Assembly (NCBI GenBank): GCA_040506705.1
Contig: JBEVWG010000055.1
Coordinates: 1-64,000, forward strand
From: Thiodiazotropha sp040506705
GTDB lineage: Bacteria; Pseudomonadota; Gammaproteobacteria; Chromatiales; Chromatiaceae
Length of the DNA stretch: 64,000 bases
Direction of reading: 5' to 3'
In this document: one piece after another, positions 1-7,375 of the stretch
How the letters are laid out: the number at the start of each line of letters is the position of its first letter
Numbering within the stretch: the stretch's first letter is position 1
The notes under the pieces: model-generated
What the model was told of the DNA's origin: nothing
Database searches by the model: none
Seen by the model: the letters and a program-made list of their open reading frames with translations, nothing else
Made by a program: the position numbers and the translations under genes

Positions 1-732
1 CAGGTGATGGATATGTTTAGCGCCTGCGAGACGGTCAGGGCTTATACTTACCGAACCCACTGCGTTCAACCCAAAATAGTCCTCAAGATAGTGGTAGGCA
101 TCGTGAAATACGATGAAAGGAATCTCAGTGACCCCATTGATGTTAGCGATGAACCTGCGCTCCATTTCATCAAGCCGGCTTAACAGTTTTTCAAGGTTAC
201 TCTGGTAGAGCTCTCTATTACCAGGATCTAGCCTGATTAATACCTTCGACAAGTGGTGTGCGATAGCTCGGGCATTCGTTGGAGACAGCCAGATATGGTT
301 ATCCATATTAATCTCATGGTCATGAGTGGCGGATGATATGGCTGGCTTGTGATGATGTGTCCACTCAAGGTTGTTTCGAATTGGTAGCAGATGCAGGTTA
401 GGGGTATCGAGTAAGCTGACGGTTTCGGTATTCTCCCCGATCTGCTCTATCAGCTGAGTGAGCGGTGACTCCAGCGATTCACCTACCCAGACCACCAGGT
501 CAGCTTGGTCCAGCGCTCTGGCATCTGAAGGTTTCAGACTCATAGTATGGGGTGATTGGTTGCTTTTGAGGAGCAGGTAGGGTTCGTCAACACCGCTCAT
601 CAAACCGGAAACCAGTGAGTGGATCGGCATGATGGTGACCACCACCTTGAGGCCTGCCAGGGAAGGTGTGGAGAATAGACTCAAGGCCATTAGTAATGTA
701 GAGAGGATAGAAATGCGACTAATTTGCTTCAT
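1..732 (-). CDS. znuA: Zinc ABC transporter substrate-binding protein ZnuA (3' end outside window)
   Basis: Reads on the minus strand from an ATG at 732 and is open to the window edge, giving 244 residues without a stop, so the C-terminus is missing. It begins with a signal peptide (MKQISRISILSTLLMALSLF, then a SLAG cleavage-like region) followed by KVVVTIMPIHSLVSGLMSGV and the SPHTMSLKPSDARAL segment typical of cluster-9 metal-binding proteins. A His-rich loop (WTHHHK, THDHE) precedes NHIWLSP, as in ZnuA. Family role: periplasmic capture of Zn2+ and delivery to a ZnuB permease. The gene diverges from the zinc operon at 861-4147 and shares a Zur box with it; znuC/znuB could lie downstream, outside the window. 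Function is inferred from family motifs and the operator. Confidence 0.92.
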   Translation of the reverse strand, partial: MKQISRISILSTLLMALSLFSTPSLAGLKVVVTIMPIHSLVSGLMSGVDEPYLLLKSNQSPHTMSLKPSDARALDQADLVVWVGESLESPLTQLIEQIGENTETVSLLDTPNLHLLPIRNNLEWTHHHKPAISSATHDHEINMDNHIWLSPTNARAIAHHLSKVLIRLDPGNRELYQSNLEKLLSRLDEMERRFIANINGVTEIPFIVFHDAYHYLEDYFGLNAVGSVSISPDRLAGAKHIHHL

Positions 733-768
733 GTAAGTTGAACTATTAAACCATGGTATTATTTATTA

Positions 769-783
769 TGTTATATTATAACA
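769..783. promoter_or_regulatory. Zur box between divergent zinc genes
   Basis: TGTTATATTATAACA is a perfect 7+1+7 palindrome matching the core of the gammaproteobacterial Zur operator (TGTTATANTATAACA). It lies 37 bp upstream of znuA and 78 bp upstream of the divergent operon. On the minus strand it contains TATAAT, a perfect -10 hexamer, so Zur bound with zinc would block znuA transcription directly. A second, weaker repeat (GTTATA, 8 nt, TATAAC at 830-849) sits nearer the plus-strand gene but has the wrong spacing for Zur; its right half could be a -10 element, with TTGTTA at 820 as the -35. Confidence 0.85.
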
Positions 784-860
784 AAACTGCGAGCCAATAT
801 AGGATCTGTTTGAGATCGCTTGTTACTACGTTATATATAGGTCTATAACCAGCAGAAATC

Positions 861-1127
861 ATGCGCAAGAGATGGCTGACAATTCCGCTACTTGCTTTCC
901 TGATATCTCAGGGCCTATTGCTTGAGCATCTCTATCACGAGCATAGTCCTGATGAGATCTGTGAAGTCTGCCTATACGCCCCTGGCCATGATCACGCAAT
1001 AATCCCCACCTTACCTGAAATCTTTTCTAACTCACTCTTCAGAACAACAGGGGTGACCTTGGCATCCACTGAAGTTGCAGCCCAATTTAACTATCAACAG
1101 ATCCGCGCTCCTCCCTCTCTTTTCTGA
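861..1127 (+). CDS. Small exported His/Cys-containing protein, zinc locus
   Basis: An 88-residue protein of unknown function, first gene of the divergent zinc operon. Residues 1-20 form a signal peptide or N-terminal membrane segment (RKRWLTIPLLAFLISQG). The mature part has a cluster of potential metal ligands, HLYHEHSPDEICEVC and then GHDHA, and ends in RAPPSLF, reminiscent of DUF2946-type small proteins found beside metal genes. The ATG at 861 has only a weak ribosome-binding site. Position behind a Zur box and before an outer-membrane barrel suggests a periplasmic zinc-binding or sensing role; this is inference from ligand content and context. Confidence 0.7.
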   Translation: MRKRWLTIPLLAFLISQGLLLEHLYHEHSPDEICEVCLYAPGHDHAIIPTLPEIFSNSLFRTTGVTLASTEVAAQFNYQQIRAPPSLF

Positions 1128-1244
1128 CTCTTATCAAAAACCAATCAGTCTGATTTTATTTCATTCCCACATTGGTCAGCGTAGGGAAAAGATCTCATTT
1201 CAGACTAGATCTTGATGACTTATTGATGATTAGTAGAGGAGCTT

Positions 1245-2453
1245 ATGAGTAAGCACTTTTTAATTAGTACCTCAGTGGCAATGGTAATGCTCTCCACAAC
1301 AGTCGAGGCTGCTGAAGGGAGCCGATTCAATCCTGATATCAGCCTGATTCTGGATGGCCGATTTACCTCATTCGACAACGAAACTGAATATGAACTGCCC
1401 GGTTTTATGCTGGGGGGAGAGGCTGGTCGAGGAGAAGAGGGATTTCATATCGGTCATAGCGAGCTCTCTTTCAGCGCAAATGTCGACGATCTATTTTACG
1501 GCAAATTGACTGCTGCCCTGCACGATCACGAAGGTGAGACTGAGGTTGAATTGGAAGAGGCTTTTGTTGAAAGCCTGGTGTTGGGACAAGGTGTGGGAGT
1601 GAAGGCTGGTCGTTTTTTCTCGGGGCTTGGCTATCTGAATCAGCAACATCCCCATGCCTGGGATTTTACTGATGCCCCTTTAATCTATCGTGGTCTGTTT
1701 GGTGATCAATTGCTGGATGATGGTATCCAGCTCAGCTGGATTGCGCCCACAGAGCTGTTTCTCAAGTTTGGCGGAGAGATTACCCGAGGTGAACGGTTCC
1801 CGGCAGGGGGGGCGAGCAAGGATGGTAAAGGTGCTGGGACACTGTTCGCAAAGATTGGTGGTGATATAGGAGAGAGTCAAAGCTGGCAAATAGGTATCTC
1901 CCACTGGCGTGCCGATATCGAAGGTCGTACTTCCGGTGGTCATTCCCATGGAGAGGGTGCCGAAGAGGTACCAACCTATAGCGGAGAGACTCAGGTCAGT
2001 GGTATCGATTTTGTCTGGAAATGGGCGCCCCATGGTAATTCCACCGAACAGAATCTAAAGATACAGGGTGAGTTTTTTGTGCGTGATGAAGAGGGTGACG
2101 TGGTGATGGACGACGGTTCGGATTCAGCCGAATCCACGACCTATGACGGTAAGCAGAAAGGAGCATATGTGCAAGCAGTCTACCAGTTTATGCCCAGGTG
2201 GCGTGCTGGCTTGCGCTACGACTGGCTCGATGCTGACAATCGAGGCTCTGATGAAGAGGTGCTTGCTGAAGCCGGGCTGGATGATGAAGGACATACCCCT
2301 CAACGTTTGACCCTTATGGGTGACTACTCATACAGTGAATATAGTCGCTTTCGTCTGCAATTTGCCAGAGACGAATCCTATGAGGATTCAGATAATATCA
2401 TCACTCTGCAGTACATCATGAGCCTGGGTTCCCATGGCGCCCATCAGTTTTAG
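1245..2453 (+). CDS. Outer-membrane beta-barrel protein of the zinc locus
   Basis: 402 residues with a Sec signal peptide (about 1-22, ending VEAAEG). The rest is rich in alternating beta-strand segments and acidic/Gly turns and ends with an aromatic-flanked strand, the pattern of an outer-membrane barrel. Around residue 230 there is a His/Glu-rich stretch (GHSHGEGAEE) that could attract metal in a surface or periplasmic loop. No TonB box or plug domain is visible, so it is not a ZnuD-type receptor. The ATG at 1245 is preceded by GAGGAG. It lies between the small His/Cys protein and a metal-binding protein gene in a Zur-box operon. I infer a passive zinc channel; the family has no name I can assign with confidence. 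Confidence 0.75.
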   Translation: MSKHFLISTSVAMVMLSTTVEAAEGSRFNPDISLILDGRFTSFDNETEYELPGFMLGGEAGRGEEGFHIGHSELSFSANVDDLFYGKLTAALHDHEGETEVELEEAFVESLVLGQGVGVKAGRFFSGLGYLNQQHPHAWDFTDAPLIYRGLFGDQLLDDGIQLSWIAPTELFLKFGGEITRGERFPAGGASKDGKGAGTLFAKIGGDIGESQSWQIGISHWRADIEGRTSGGHSHGEGAEEVPTYSGETQVSGIDFVWKWAPHGNSTEQNLKIQGEFFVRDEEGDVVMDDGSDSAESTTYDGKQKGAYVQAVYQFMPRWRAGLRYDWLDADNRGSDEEVLAEAGLDDEGHTPQRLTLMGDYSYSEYSRFRLQFARDESYEDSDNIITLQYIMSLGSHGAHQF

Positions 2454-2462
2454 GAGCAGATC

Positions 2463-3368
2463 ATGAGCAACAAGATCAATCTGTTGTTATTGATTGTGGG
2501 AATCTCACTATCCCAAGTAGCACAGGCAAATCTGAATATATTCGCCTGTGAACCGGAGTGGGCCTCTCTGGCTAAAGAGCTGGGTGGAGATAATGTTACT
2601 GTCACCTCAGCAACTACCGCCAGACAGGATCCTCATCACATCGAAGCCAGGCCCAGTCTGATTGCCAAAGTCAGACGGGCTGATCTGTTGGTCTGCAGTG
2701 GTGCTGAATTGGAGATCGGATGGTTACCCATGCTGCAGCGACAAGGGGGGAATCCTAAGGTGCTCTCAGGCAAAAGAGGCTATTTCGAAGCAGCACAACA
2801 GATTGAGCGACTAGGCATTCCAAAAACAGTTGATCGTTCCATGGGTGATGTCCATGCTTCAGGGAATCCCCATGTTCATTTAGATCCCAGGAGAGTGTTG
2901 AAGATTGCTTTCGCCTTGAGTGAACGGATGATCGAGTTGGATCCGCAAAACAGCGGCGATTATCAACAGCATCGGGATCAATTTACCCAGCGATGGCAAC
3001 AGGCCCTGGAGAATTGGCAGCAGGCAGCAGAGCCACTGAAAGGAATCAGACTGGTGGTACACCATAAAGATTGGGCCTATCTGTTCGACTGGTTGCAGAT
3101 CATCGATGCCGGATCGCTTGAACCAAAGCCTGGATTACCTGCAACGGCCGGTCATCTTGTGCAGTTGAAGCAGGTACTGGAGCAAAACCCAGCCAGAGGT
3201 ATTATCTATACCCACTATCAGAGTCCGAAGGCTGCAAAGCGATTTTCTGAGCTTACCGGTATCAGGGCTGTTGAACTCCCCTATACCGTTGGAGGAGGGG
3301 ATGGGGTTAGCGATCTTTTCAGCCTGTATGATGAAACACTGAAACGTCTACTTGAATTGCTCCAATGA
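2463..3368 (+). CDS. Metal ABC transporter substrate-binding protein (ZnuA/TroA-like)
   Basis: 301 residues with a signal peptide ending at about residue 23 (VAQANLN). It carries the cluster-9 binding-protein signatures: DPHHIEARPSL near residue 57, ADLLVCSGAELEIGW, and GNPHVHLDPRRVLKIA near residue 140, whose histidines are the usual metal ligands, then VVHHKDWAYLFDW and a C-terminal TGIRAVELPYTVGG. Unlike the divergent znuA product it lacks a long His-rich loop. It overlaps the downstream permease gene by 4 bp (ATGA), implying translational coupling and a shared transporter. Substrate zinc is inferred from the Zur box; manganese is possible from family alone. Confidence 0.88.
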   Translation: MSNKINLLLLIVGISLSQVAQANLNIFACEPEWASLAKELGGDNVTVTSATTARQDPHHIEARPSLIAKVRRADLLVCSGAELEIGWLPMLQRQGGNPKVLSGKRGYFEAAQQIERLGIPKTVDRSMGDVHASGNPHVHLDPRRVLKIAFALSERMIELDPQNSGDYQQHRDQFTQRWQQALENWQQAAEPLKGIRLVVHHKDWAYLFDWLQIIDAGSLEPKPGLPATAGHLVQLKQVLEQNPARGIIYTHYQSPKAAKRFSELTGIRAVELPYTVGGGDGVSDLFSLYDETLKRLLELLQ

Positions 3369-4147
3369 ACTGGTTTGCCCTGCAATCTGAGATCCTGCTC
3401 CCGGCCTTTCTGGCCGGGTTGATTGTCGCTGCTACTCATGTACCCTTAGGACGTCATGTCCTGAAGCGCGGGATAATCTTTCTCGATCTTGCAGTTGCCC
3501 AGACCGCAGGCATGGGTCTGATCATTGCTCATGGTTTTGGCTGGGAACCTGGGGGCTGGCAAGTTCAGATGATTGCTGTCACTGCAGCGATCACAGCCTC
3601 ACTCCTGCTCTACCTGACAGATAAGCGTTGGGCAGAGATTCAGGAGGCGCTGATCGGTAGTCTGTTTGTGCTCACCTCCAGTGGTAGCATTCTTCTGCTG
3701 GCCGCCAATCCACACGGAGGGGAGCATCTAAAAGAGCTATTGGTGGGGCAGATACTCTGGGTCAGTTACCAGCAGATTATTCCAGTAGCAGTTCTCTATT
3801 TGGTCATACTCACACTATGGTATAGCCTTCGCCAGCATGCTTCGTCGTTAATTTTCTATCTGCTATTTGCGATCACGATCACCGCATCAGTACAACTGGT
3901 GGGTGTCTATCTGGTGTTTGCTACCTTGATACTTCCGGCATTGGCATTGAGAAAAGTTGAACGCGGGGCAGATGTGACAGGTTATCTGATTGCGGCTGCG
4001 GGATATGCATTGGGATTGCTCCTTGCCGCCCTATGGGACATGCCTGCGGGTGCTATGATTGTCTACACTTTGGCACTAACCTCATTACTGGGTGGTTGGC
4101 TGATTAAATCCAGACAAAAAGAGAGAGCCTCCAGCCCAGTTGGATAG
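3365..4147 (+). CDS. Metal ABC transporter permease (ABC-3 family)
   Basis: 260 residues, nearly all hydrophobic, with about seven to eight membrane segments, the size of ZnuB-type permeases. Typical ABC-3 features are present: LGRHVLKRGIIFLDLAVAQTAG near the N-terminus, QEALIGSLFVLTSSGSILLLA mid-protein, and SVQLVGVYLVFATLILPALA in the C-terminal half. It overlaps the preceding binding-protein gene by 4 bp. No ATPase gene follows: the operon stops here and the next gene is thrS. The ATPase must come from elsewhere, perhaps a znuC downstream of znuA beyond the window edge. The protein acts in the inner membrane. Confidence 0.88.
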   Translation: MNWFALQSEILLPAFLAGLIVAATHVPLGRHVLKRGIIFLDLAVAQTAGMGLIIAHGFGWEPGGWQVQMIAVTAAITASLLLYLTDKRWAEIQEALIGSLFVLTSSGSILLLAANPHGGEHLKELLVGQILWVSYQQIIPVAVLYLVILTLWYSLRQHASSLIFYLLFAITITASVQLVGVYLVFATLILPALALRKVERGADVTGYLIAAAGYALGLLLAALWDMPAGAMIVYTLALTSLLGGWLIKSRQKERASSPVG

Positions 4148-4183
4148 TGAGCGGATTGATAGAAACCTAAGTCTAAGCATTAG

Positions 4184-4224
4184 TATTAACCCTGAAGACG
4201 ACATACTTAGTCGCCGGGTTAATA
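4184..4224. repeat. 41-bp dispersed imperfect palindrome, copy 1
   Basis: Base-for-base identical to 60899-60939. The ends are a perfect 9-bp inverted repeat, TATTAACCC and GGGTTAATA. Inside, GACGAC pairs with GTCGCC apart from one A/C mismatch around an ATACTTA loop, leaving an unpaired TGAA bulge on the left arm. Both copies are intergenic; this one lies 37 bp after the metal permease stop. There are no flanking direct repeats that I can see. It is neither a typical terminator (no T tract) nor a match to REP, ERIC or attC consensus sequences. Confidence 0.8.
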
Positions 4225-4525
4225 GAAGTAACAAATTACACAACGGTTTAATAAAGGTGCCCTTAACTGTAGGGTGCCGGCCCTGCCGCACCAATCCACT
4301 TAAATAAGGTTATTCAAAATTGATTCTGCGGAAGCGTGATTTGTTGCATTTCTCAGCCTAATTCTTTTGACTTGTTGAATGAGACTGTATTAGACTTCCG
4401 CCCTACAATACGTCGTCTGATAAGCCATTGATTTAATAGTAACAAACCAATGTGAAATCTATCAGCGTACAGTTTTTCGGCAGTTATTGTTACAGCCCGT
4501 CTGTATTTTAACTGTCCATATGCAG

Positions 4526-4553
4526 GCCGGCCCCCAATGGCGCCGGCTTTTTT
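4526..4553 (+). terminator. Terminator-like hairpin upstream of thrS
   Basis: GCCGGC (4526-4531) and GCCGGC (4542-4547) form a self-complementary GC stem around a 10-nt loop, directly followed by six T. It lies 51 bp before the thrS start. It could end transcription coming from the zinc operon or act as an attenuator in the thrS leader; a second hairpin, GTGGCC with GGCCAC, follows at about 4562-4582. Confidence 0.65.
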
Positions 4554-4604
4554 AATTTCAAGTGGCCTCTCGTATGGGCCACCACTGATGAGGAAAATTT
4601 TCAA

Positions 4605-6521
4605 ATGCCTGTTATTTCTCTCCCTGACGGTTCCCAACGTAACTTTGATAATGCGGTGACTGTGTATGATGTCGCTGCAGATATCGGCCCAGGTTTAGCC
4701 AAGGCGGCTATGGCCGGTCGCGTCAATGGTGATCTCGTCGATACCTCCTATCTGATCCAGGAGGATAGCGAACTCGCTATTCTCACCAGCCGGGATGATG
4801 ATGCACTGACTCTGTTGCGGCATGATGCAGCACATGTCATGGCTCAAGCGGTTCAGGAACTCTATCCGGGAACACAAGTCACCATCGGACCCGCCATCGA
4901 AGATGGTTTCTACTATGACTTTGCCAGAGAAGATGCCTTTACACCGGATGACCTGACAAAAATAGAAAAGAGAATGCATGAGATCGTTAAACGAAATCTG
5001 CAAATAACCCGTGAAGTCTGGGATCGTGATGAGGCTATTAAGACCTTTGAAACTATTGGTGAGGCTTATAAAGTCGAGATCATCAAAGAGTTCATACCTG
5101 AAGGTGAAGAGGTTTCAATCTACCGTCAAGGGGAGTGGTTCGATGTTTGTCGAGGTCCTCACTTACCCAGCACCAGCATGCTTGGCAAAGGCTTTAAACT
5201 GATGAAGGTGGCTGGTGCCTATTGGAGAGGTGACTCCAATAATGAGATGTTACAACGCATCTACGGTACGGCCTGGCGGGATAAGAAGGAGCTCAAGGCC
5301 TACCTCACCCGCCTGGAAGAGGCGGAAAAACGTGATCATCGCAAAATCGGCAAGACTCAGGATCTGTTTCACACTCAGGAAGAGTCCCCTGGCATGGCCT
5401 TTTGGCACGACAAGGGCTGGCGGATCTATCTTACCGTTCAGCAATATGTTCGTGACAAGCTGAAAAACCATGGTTATCAAGAGGTGCATACGCCCCAGGT
5501 AATCGATCGCACTCTTTGGGAAAAGTCTGGTCACTGGGATAAGTTTCGTGACGACATTTTTGTCACTGAGACAGATGACCGGGTCTATGCTATTAAGCCG
5601 ATGAACTGCCCGGCACATATCCAGATCTACAATCACGGCCTGAAAAGCTATCGCGATCTGCCCCTGCGCCTGGCTGAATTCGGCTCCTGCCATCGAAATG
5701 AGCCCTCAGGAACACTGCACGGATTAATGCGTGTGAGGAGTTTCGTTCAGGACGATGCGCATATCTTTTGTACTGAGGATCAGATCCTCTCTGAAGTACA
5801 GGCTTTTAACCTGCTGCTGCTGGAAGTCTACAAGGATTTTGGCTTCGATGAGGTGCTGGTAAAGCTCTCCACACGTCCCGAAAAGCGTGTTGGCTCGGAT
5901 GAGGTGTGGGATAAAGCTGAAAAAGCACTGGAAGAAGCACTCAATCAACAGGGACTTGACTGGGAGTTGCAACCTGGTGAGGGTGCCTTTTACGGCCCGA
6001 AGATAGAATTCTCCTTGCGTGACTGTCTTGGTCGGGTCTGGCAACTTGGTACAATCCAGCTCGATTTCTCGATGCCGGAACGTCTGGGAGCAACCTATAT
6101 TGCTGAAGACAATAGCAAAAAGGTGCCGGTGATGCTGCATCGCGCCATTCTTGGTTCGCTGGAGCGTTTCATTGGTATTTTAATCGAGCATTATGCCGGC
6201 GCACTGCCGATTTGGCTGGCACCAGTTCAGGCTGTACTGTTAAATATCACCGATCGGCAGGCCGATTATCTGAATAATTGTCTCAAATCTCTGCGGGATA
6301 ACGGTTTTCGTGTCGAATCGGACTTGAGAAATGAGAAGATTGGCTTTAAAATCCGCGAGCACACGTTGATGCGCGTGCCTTATCTGCTGGTCATTGGTGA
6401 CCGGGAGATGGAGGAGGGTACTGTCTCTGTACGCTCACGCAAGGGTGAGGATCTTGGATCCATGCCTCTGAGCGAGTTTATGGAACGCGCCCAAGCTGAA
6501 GTGTCTCAACGAGTAAATTGA
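4605..6521 (+). CDS. thrS: Threonyl-tRNA synthetase
   Basis: 638 residues, close to E. coli ThrS (642). Residues 1-60 are the TGS domain (MPVISLPDGSQRNFD), followed by the editing domain with its zinc-type histidines (LRHDAAHVMAQA near residue 75 and the region through about 225). The class II core contains motif 2, EFGSCHRNEPSGTLHGL..RVRSF, and motif 3-like LHRAILGSLERFIG; the C-terminal anticodon-binding domain begins near APVQAVLLNI. The enzyme charges tRNA-Thr and clears mischarged Ser. Start at ATG 4605 is supported by GAGGAAAA 9 bp upstream. It heads the conserved thrS-infC-rpmI-rplT-pheST-ihfA order. Confidence 0.98.
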   Translation: MPVISLPDGSQRNFDNAVTVYDVAADIGPGLAKAAMAGRVNGDLVDTSYLIQEDSELAILTSRDDDALTLLRHDAAHVMAQAVQELYPGTQVTIGPAIEDGFYYDFAREDAFTPDDLTKIEKRMHEIVKRNLQITREVWDRDEAIKTFETIGEAYKVEIIKEFIPEGEEVSIYRQGEWFDVCRGPHLPSTSMLGKGFKLMKVAGAYWRGDSNNEMLQRIYGTAWRDKKELKAYLTRLEEAEKRDHRKIGKTQDLFHTQEESPGMAFWHDKGWRIYLTVQQYVRDKLKNHGYQEVHTPQVIDRTLWEKSGHWDKFRDDIFVTETDDRVYAIKPMNCPAHIQIYNHGLKSYRDLPLRLAEFGSCHRNEPSGTLHGLMRVRSFVQDDAHIFCTEDQILSEVQAFNLLLLEVYKDFGFDEVLVKLSTRPEKRVGSDEVWDKAEKALEEALNQQGLDWELQPGEGAFYGPKIEFSLRDCLGRVWQLGTIQLDFSMPERLGATYIAEDNSKKVPVMLHRAILGSLERFIGILIEHYAGALPIWLAPVQAVLLNITDRQADYLNNCLKSLRDNGFRVESDLRNEKIGFKIREHTLMRVPYLLVIGDREMEEGTVSVRSRKGEDLGSMPLSEFMERAQAEVSQRVN

Positions 6522-6525
6522 GTGT

Positions 6526-6553
6526 AAAAAGCACTGGTTTTCCGGTGCTTTTT
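6526..6553 (+). terminator. Intrinsic terminator between thrS and infC
   Basis: AAAAAGCAC and GTGCTTTTT form a 9-bp stem around a 10-nt loop, ending in a T run. It begins 5 bp after the thrS stop and sits 38 bp before the infC start, so it may partly uncouple thrS from the infC operon or act as an attenuator between them. Confidence 0.75.
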
Positions 6554-6577
6554 GTACTTTTAGGGTTTGGACTTTTT

Positions 6578-6593
6578 GGAGGAAGTGACTATC
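6578..6593 (+). promoter_or_regulatory. infC ribosome-binding site with AUC start codon
   Basis: GGAGG at 6578-6582 is followed by an 8-nt spacer and then ATC at 6591. In-frame alternatives are worse: TTG at 6567 has no ribosome-binding site, GTG at 6585 is only 2 nt from GGAGG, and GTG at 6600 is 17 nt away. Non-AUG starts are characteristic of infC (AUU in E. coli), because IF3 discriminates against them and so limits its own synthesis. Confidence 0.8.
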
Positions 6594-7109
6594 GCTGCTG
6601 TGAAAAAGCACCGTCTTAACGATGAAATTACGGCTGTTAATGTAAGGCTTATTGGCGCTGATGGTGAACAAGTAGGTGTTGTATCAATAGAGGAAGCCCT
6701 TCAGGCGGCCAAAGATGCGACACAGGATTTGGTAGAGATCGTGCCGAACGGGGAGCCTCCGGTTTGTCGCGTGATGGATTACGGCAAGTTTCTTTTTGAA
6801 CTAAAAAAGACGAAACAGGCTGCCAAGAAGAAGCAGAAGCAGGTTCACATCAAAGAGATCAAATTCAGGCCAGGGACAGGCGAAGGGGATTATCAGGTAA
6901 AACTACGCAACCTGATACGTTTCCTTGAAGATGGGGATAAGACCAAGGTAACCATGCGGTTCCGTGGTCGGGAGCACGCTCACCGGGAACTGGGTTTGGA
7001 GCTTCTTGAACGGGTTGAAAAAGATTTGGCCGAATATGGTCAGATGGAACAGAAACCTGCGATGGAAGGCCGCCAGATGGTGATGGTGCTAGGCCCCAAG
7101 AAAAAGTAA
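6591..7109 (+). CDS. infC: Translation initiation factor IF-3
   Basis: 172 residues from the ATC start at 6591. The N-terminal domain has the conserved pattern EITAVNVRLIGADGEQVGVVS and DLVEIVPNGEPPVCRVMDYGKFLFE, the linker is Lys/Gln-rich (KKTKQAAKKKQKQ), and the C-terminal domain has KEIKFRPGTGEGDYQVKLRN..RFLEDGDKTKVTMRFRGRE, ending EGRQMVMVLGPKKK. IF-3 keeps 30S subunits free and checks initiator tRNA and start codons. Gene order with thrS upstream and rpmI-rplT downstream is conserved. The start codon choice is explained by the GGAGG at 6578 and implies IF3 autoregulation. Confidence 0.97.
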   Translation: MAAVKKHRLNDEITAVNVRLIGADGEQVGVVSIEEALQAAKDATQDLVEIVPNGEPPVCRVMDYGKFLFELKKTKQAAKKKQKQVHIKEIKFRPGTGEGDYQVKLRNLIRFLEDGDKTKVTMRFRGREHAHRELGLELLERVEKDLAEYGQMEQKPAMEGRQMVMVLGPKKK

Positions 7110-7155
7110 CTATTTTTTTACGCCCAAGAGGCGTACAAATCGCGGAGTTAATACA

Positions 7156-7353
7156 ATGCCCAAGATTAAGACTAATCGTGGTGCGGCCAAACGGTTCAAA
7201 CGCACCTCGTCCGGTTCATTTAAACGTAACTGCTCTCATCGGCGTCATATTCTGACCAAGAAGAGCACCAAGCGGAAACGTCAATTGCGTTCTCCCAACA
7301 CCATTGCAAAGTCCGATGTGGCAATCGCCCGTCGTATGATGCCTTACGCTTAA
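7156..7353 (+). CDS. rpmI: 50S ribosomal protein L35
   Basis: 65 residues, standard length. Opens MPKIKTNRGAAKRFKRT and is highly basic (HRRHILTKKSTKRKRQLR), with the C-terminal VAIARRMMPYA characteristic of L35. It lies 46 bp after infC and 22 bp before rplT. In E. coli this operon is repressed by L20 binding to the rpmI leader; the infC-rpmI gap here is short, and I could not identify the L20 site by eye. Confidence 0.98.
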   Translation: MPKIKTNRGAAKRFKRTSSGSFKRNCSHRRHILTKKSTKRKRQLRSPNTIAKSDVAIARRMMPYA

Positions 7354-7375
7354 CCTAAAGAACCGGATCTAAACA

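Larger units (their letters stand above)
4148..4604. other. Intergenic leader region upstream of thrS
   Basis: No convincing gene. It holds the first 41-bp dispersed palindrome (4184-4224), a structured stretch at 4256-4293 where GGTGC and GCACC enclose a CCCT/AGGG hairpin, a possible -35 TTGACT at 4367 with only a weak -10 near 4391, and a terminator-like hairpin at 4526-4553. The thrS mRNA probably has a long 5' leader, as E. coli thrS does for ThrS autoregulation, but I could not match the known leader fold. A 94-codon minus-strand frame at 4353-4637 shows no recognisable family and runs into thrS. Confidence 0.5.

Noticed and set aside
830..849. Second Zur-like inverted repeat GTTATA-N8-TATAAC
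   Set aside because: The spacing between half-sites is 8 nt rather than 1, so it cannot be a standard Zur operator; the right half is better read as a -10 element.
4184..4224. Integron attC site or REP element
   Set aside because: The ends do not match RYYYAAC/GTTRRRY and there is no nearby integrase; neither does it match the GTAG/GGAG foot of REP sequences.
4256..4293. tRNA-like segment ending GCACCA upstream of thrS
   Set aside because: No T-loop (TTCRA) or anticodon arm can be drawn; it is only a nested hairpin.
4353..4637. 94-codon minus-strand frame overlapping the thrS start
   Set aside because: Antisense to the thrS leader with no recognisable family and no promoter or ribosome-binding site evidence.
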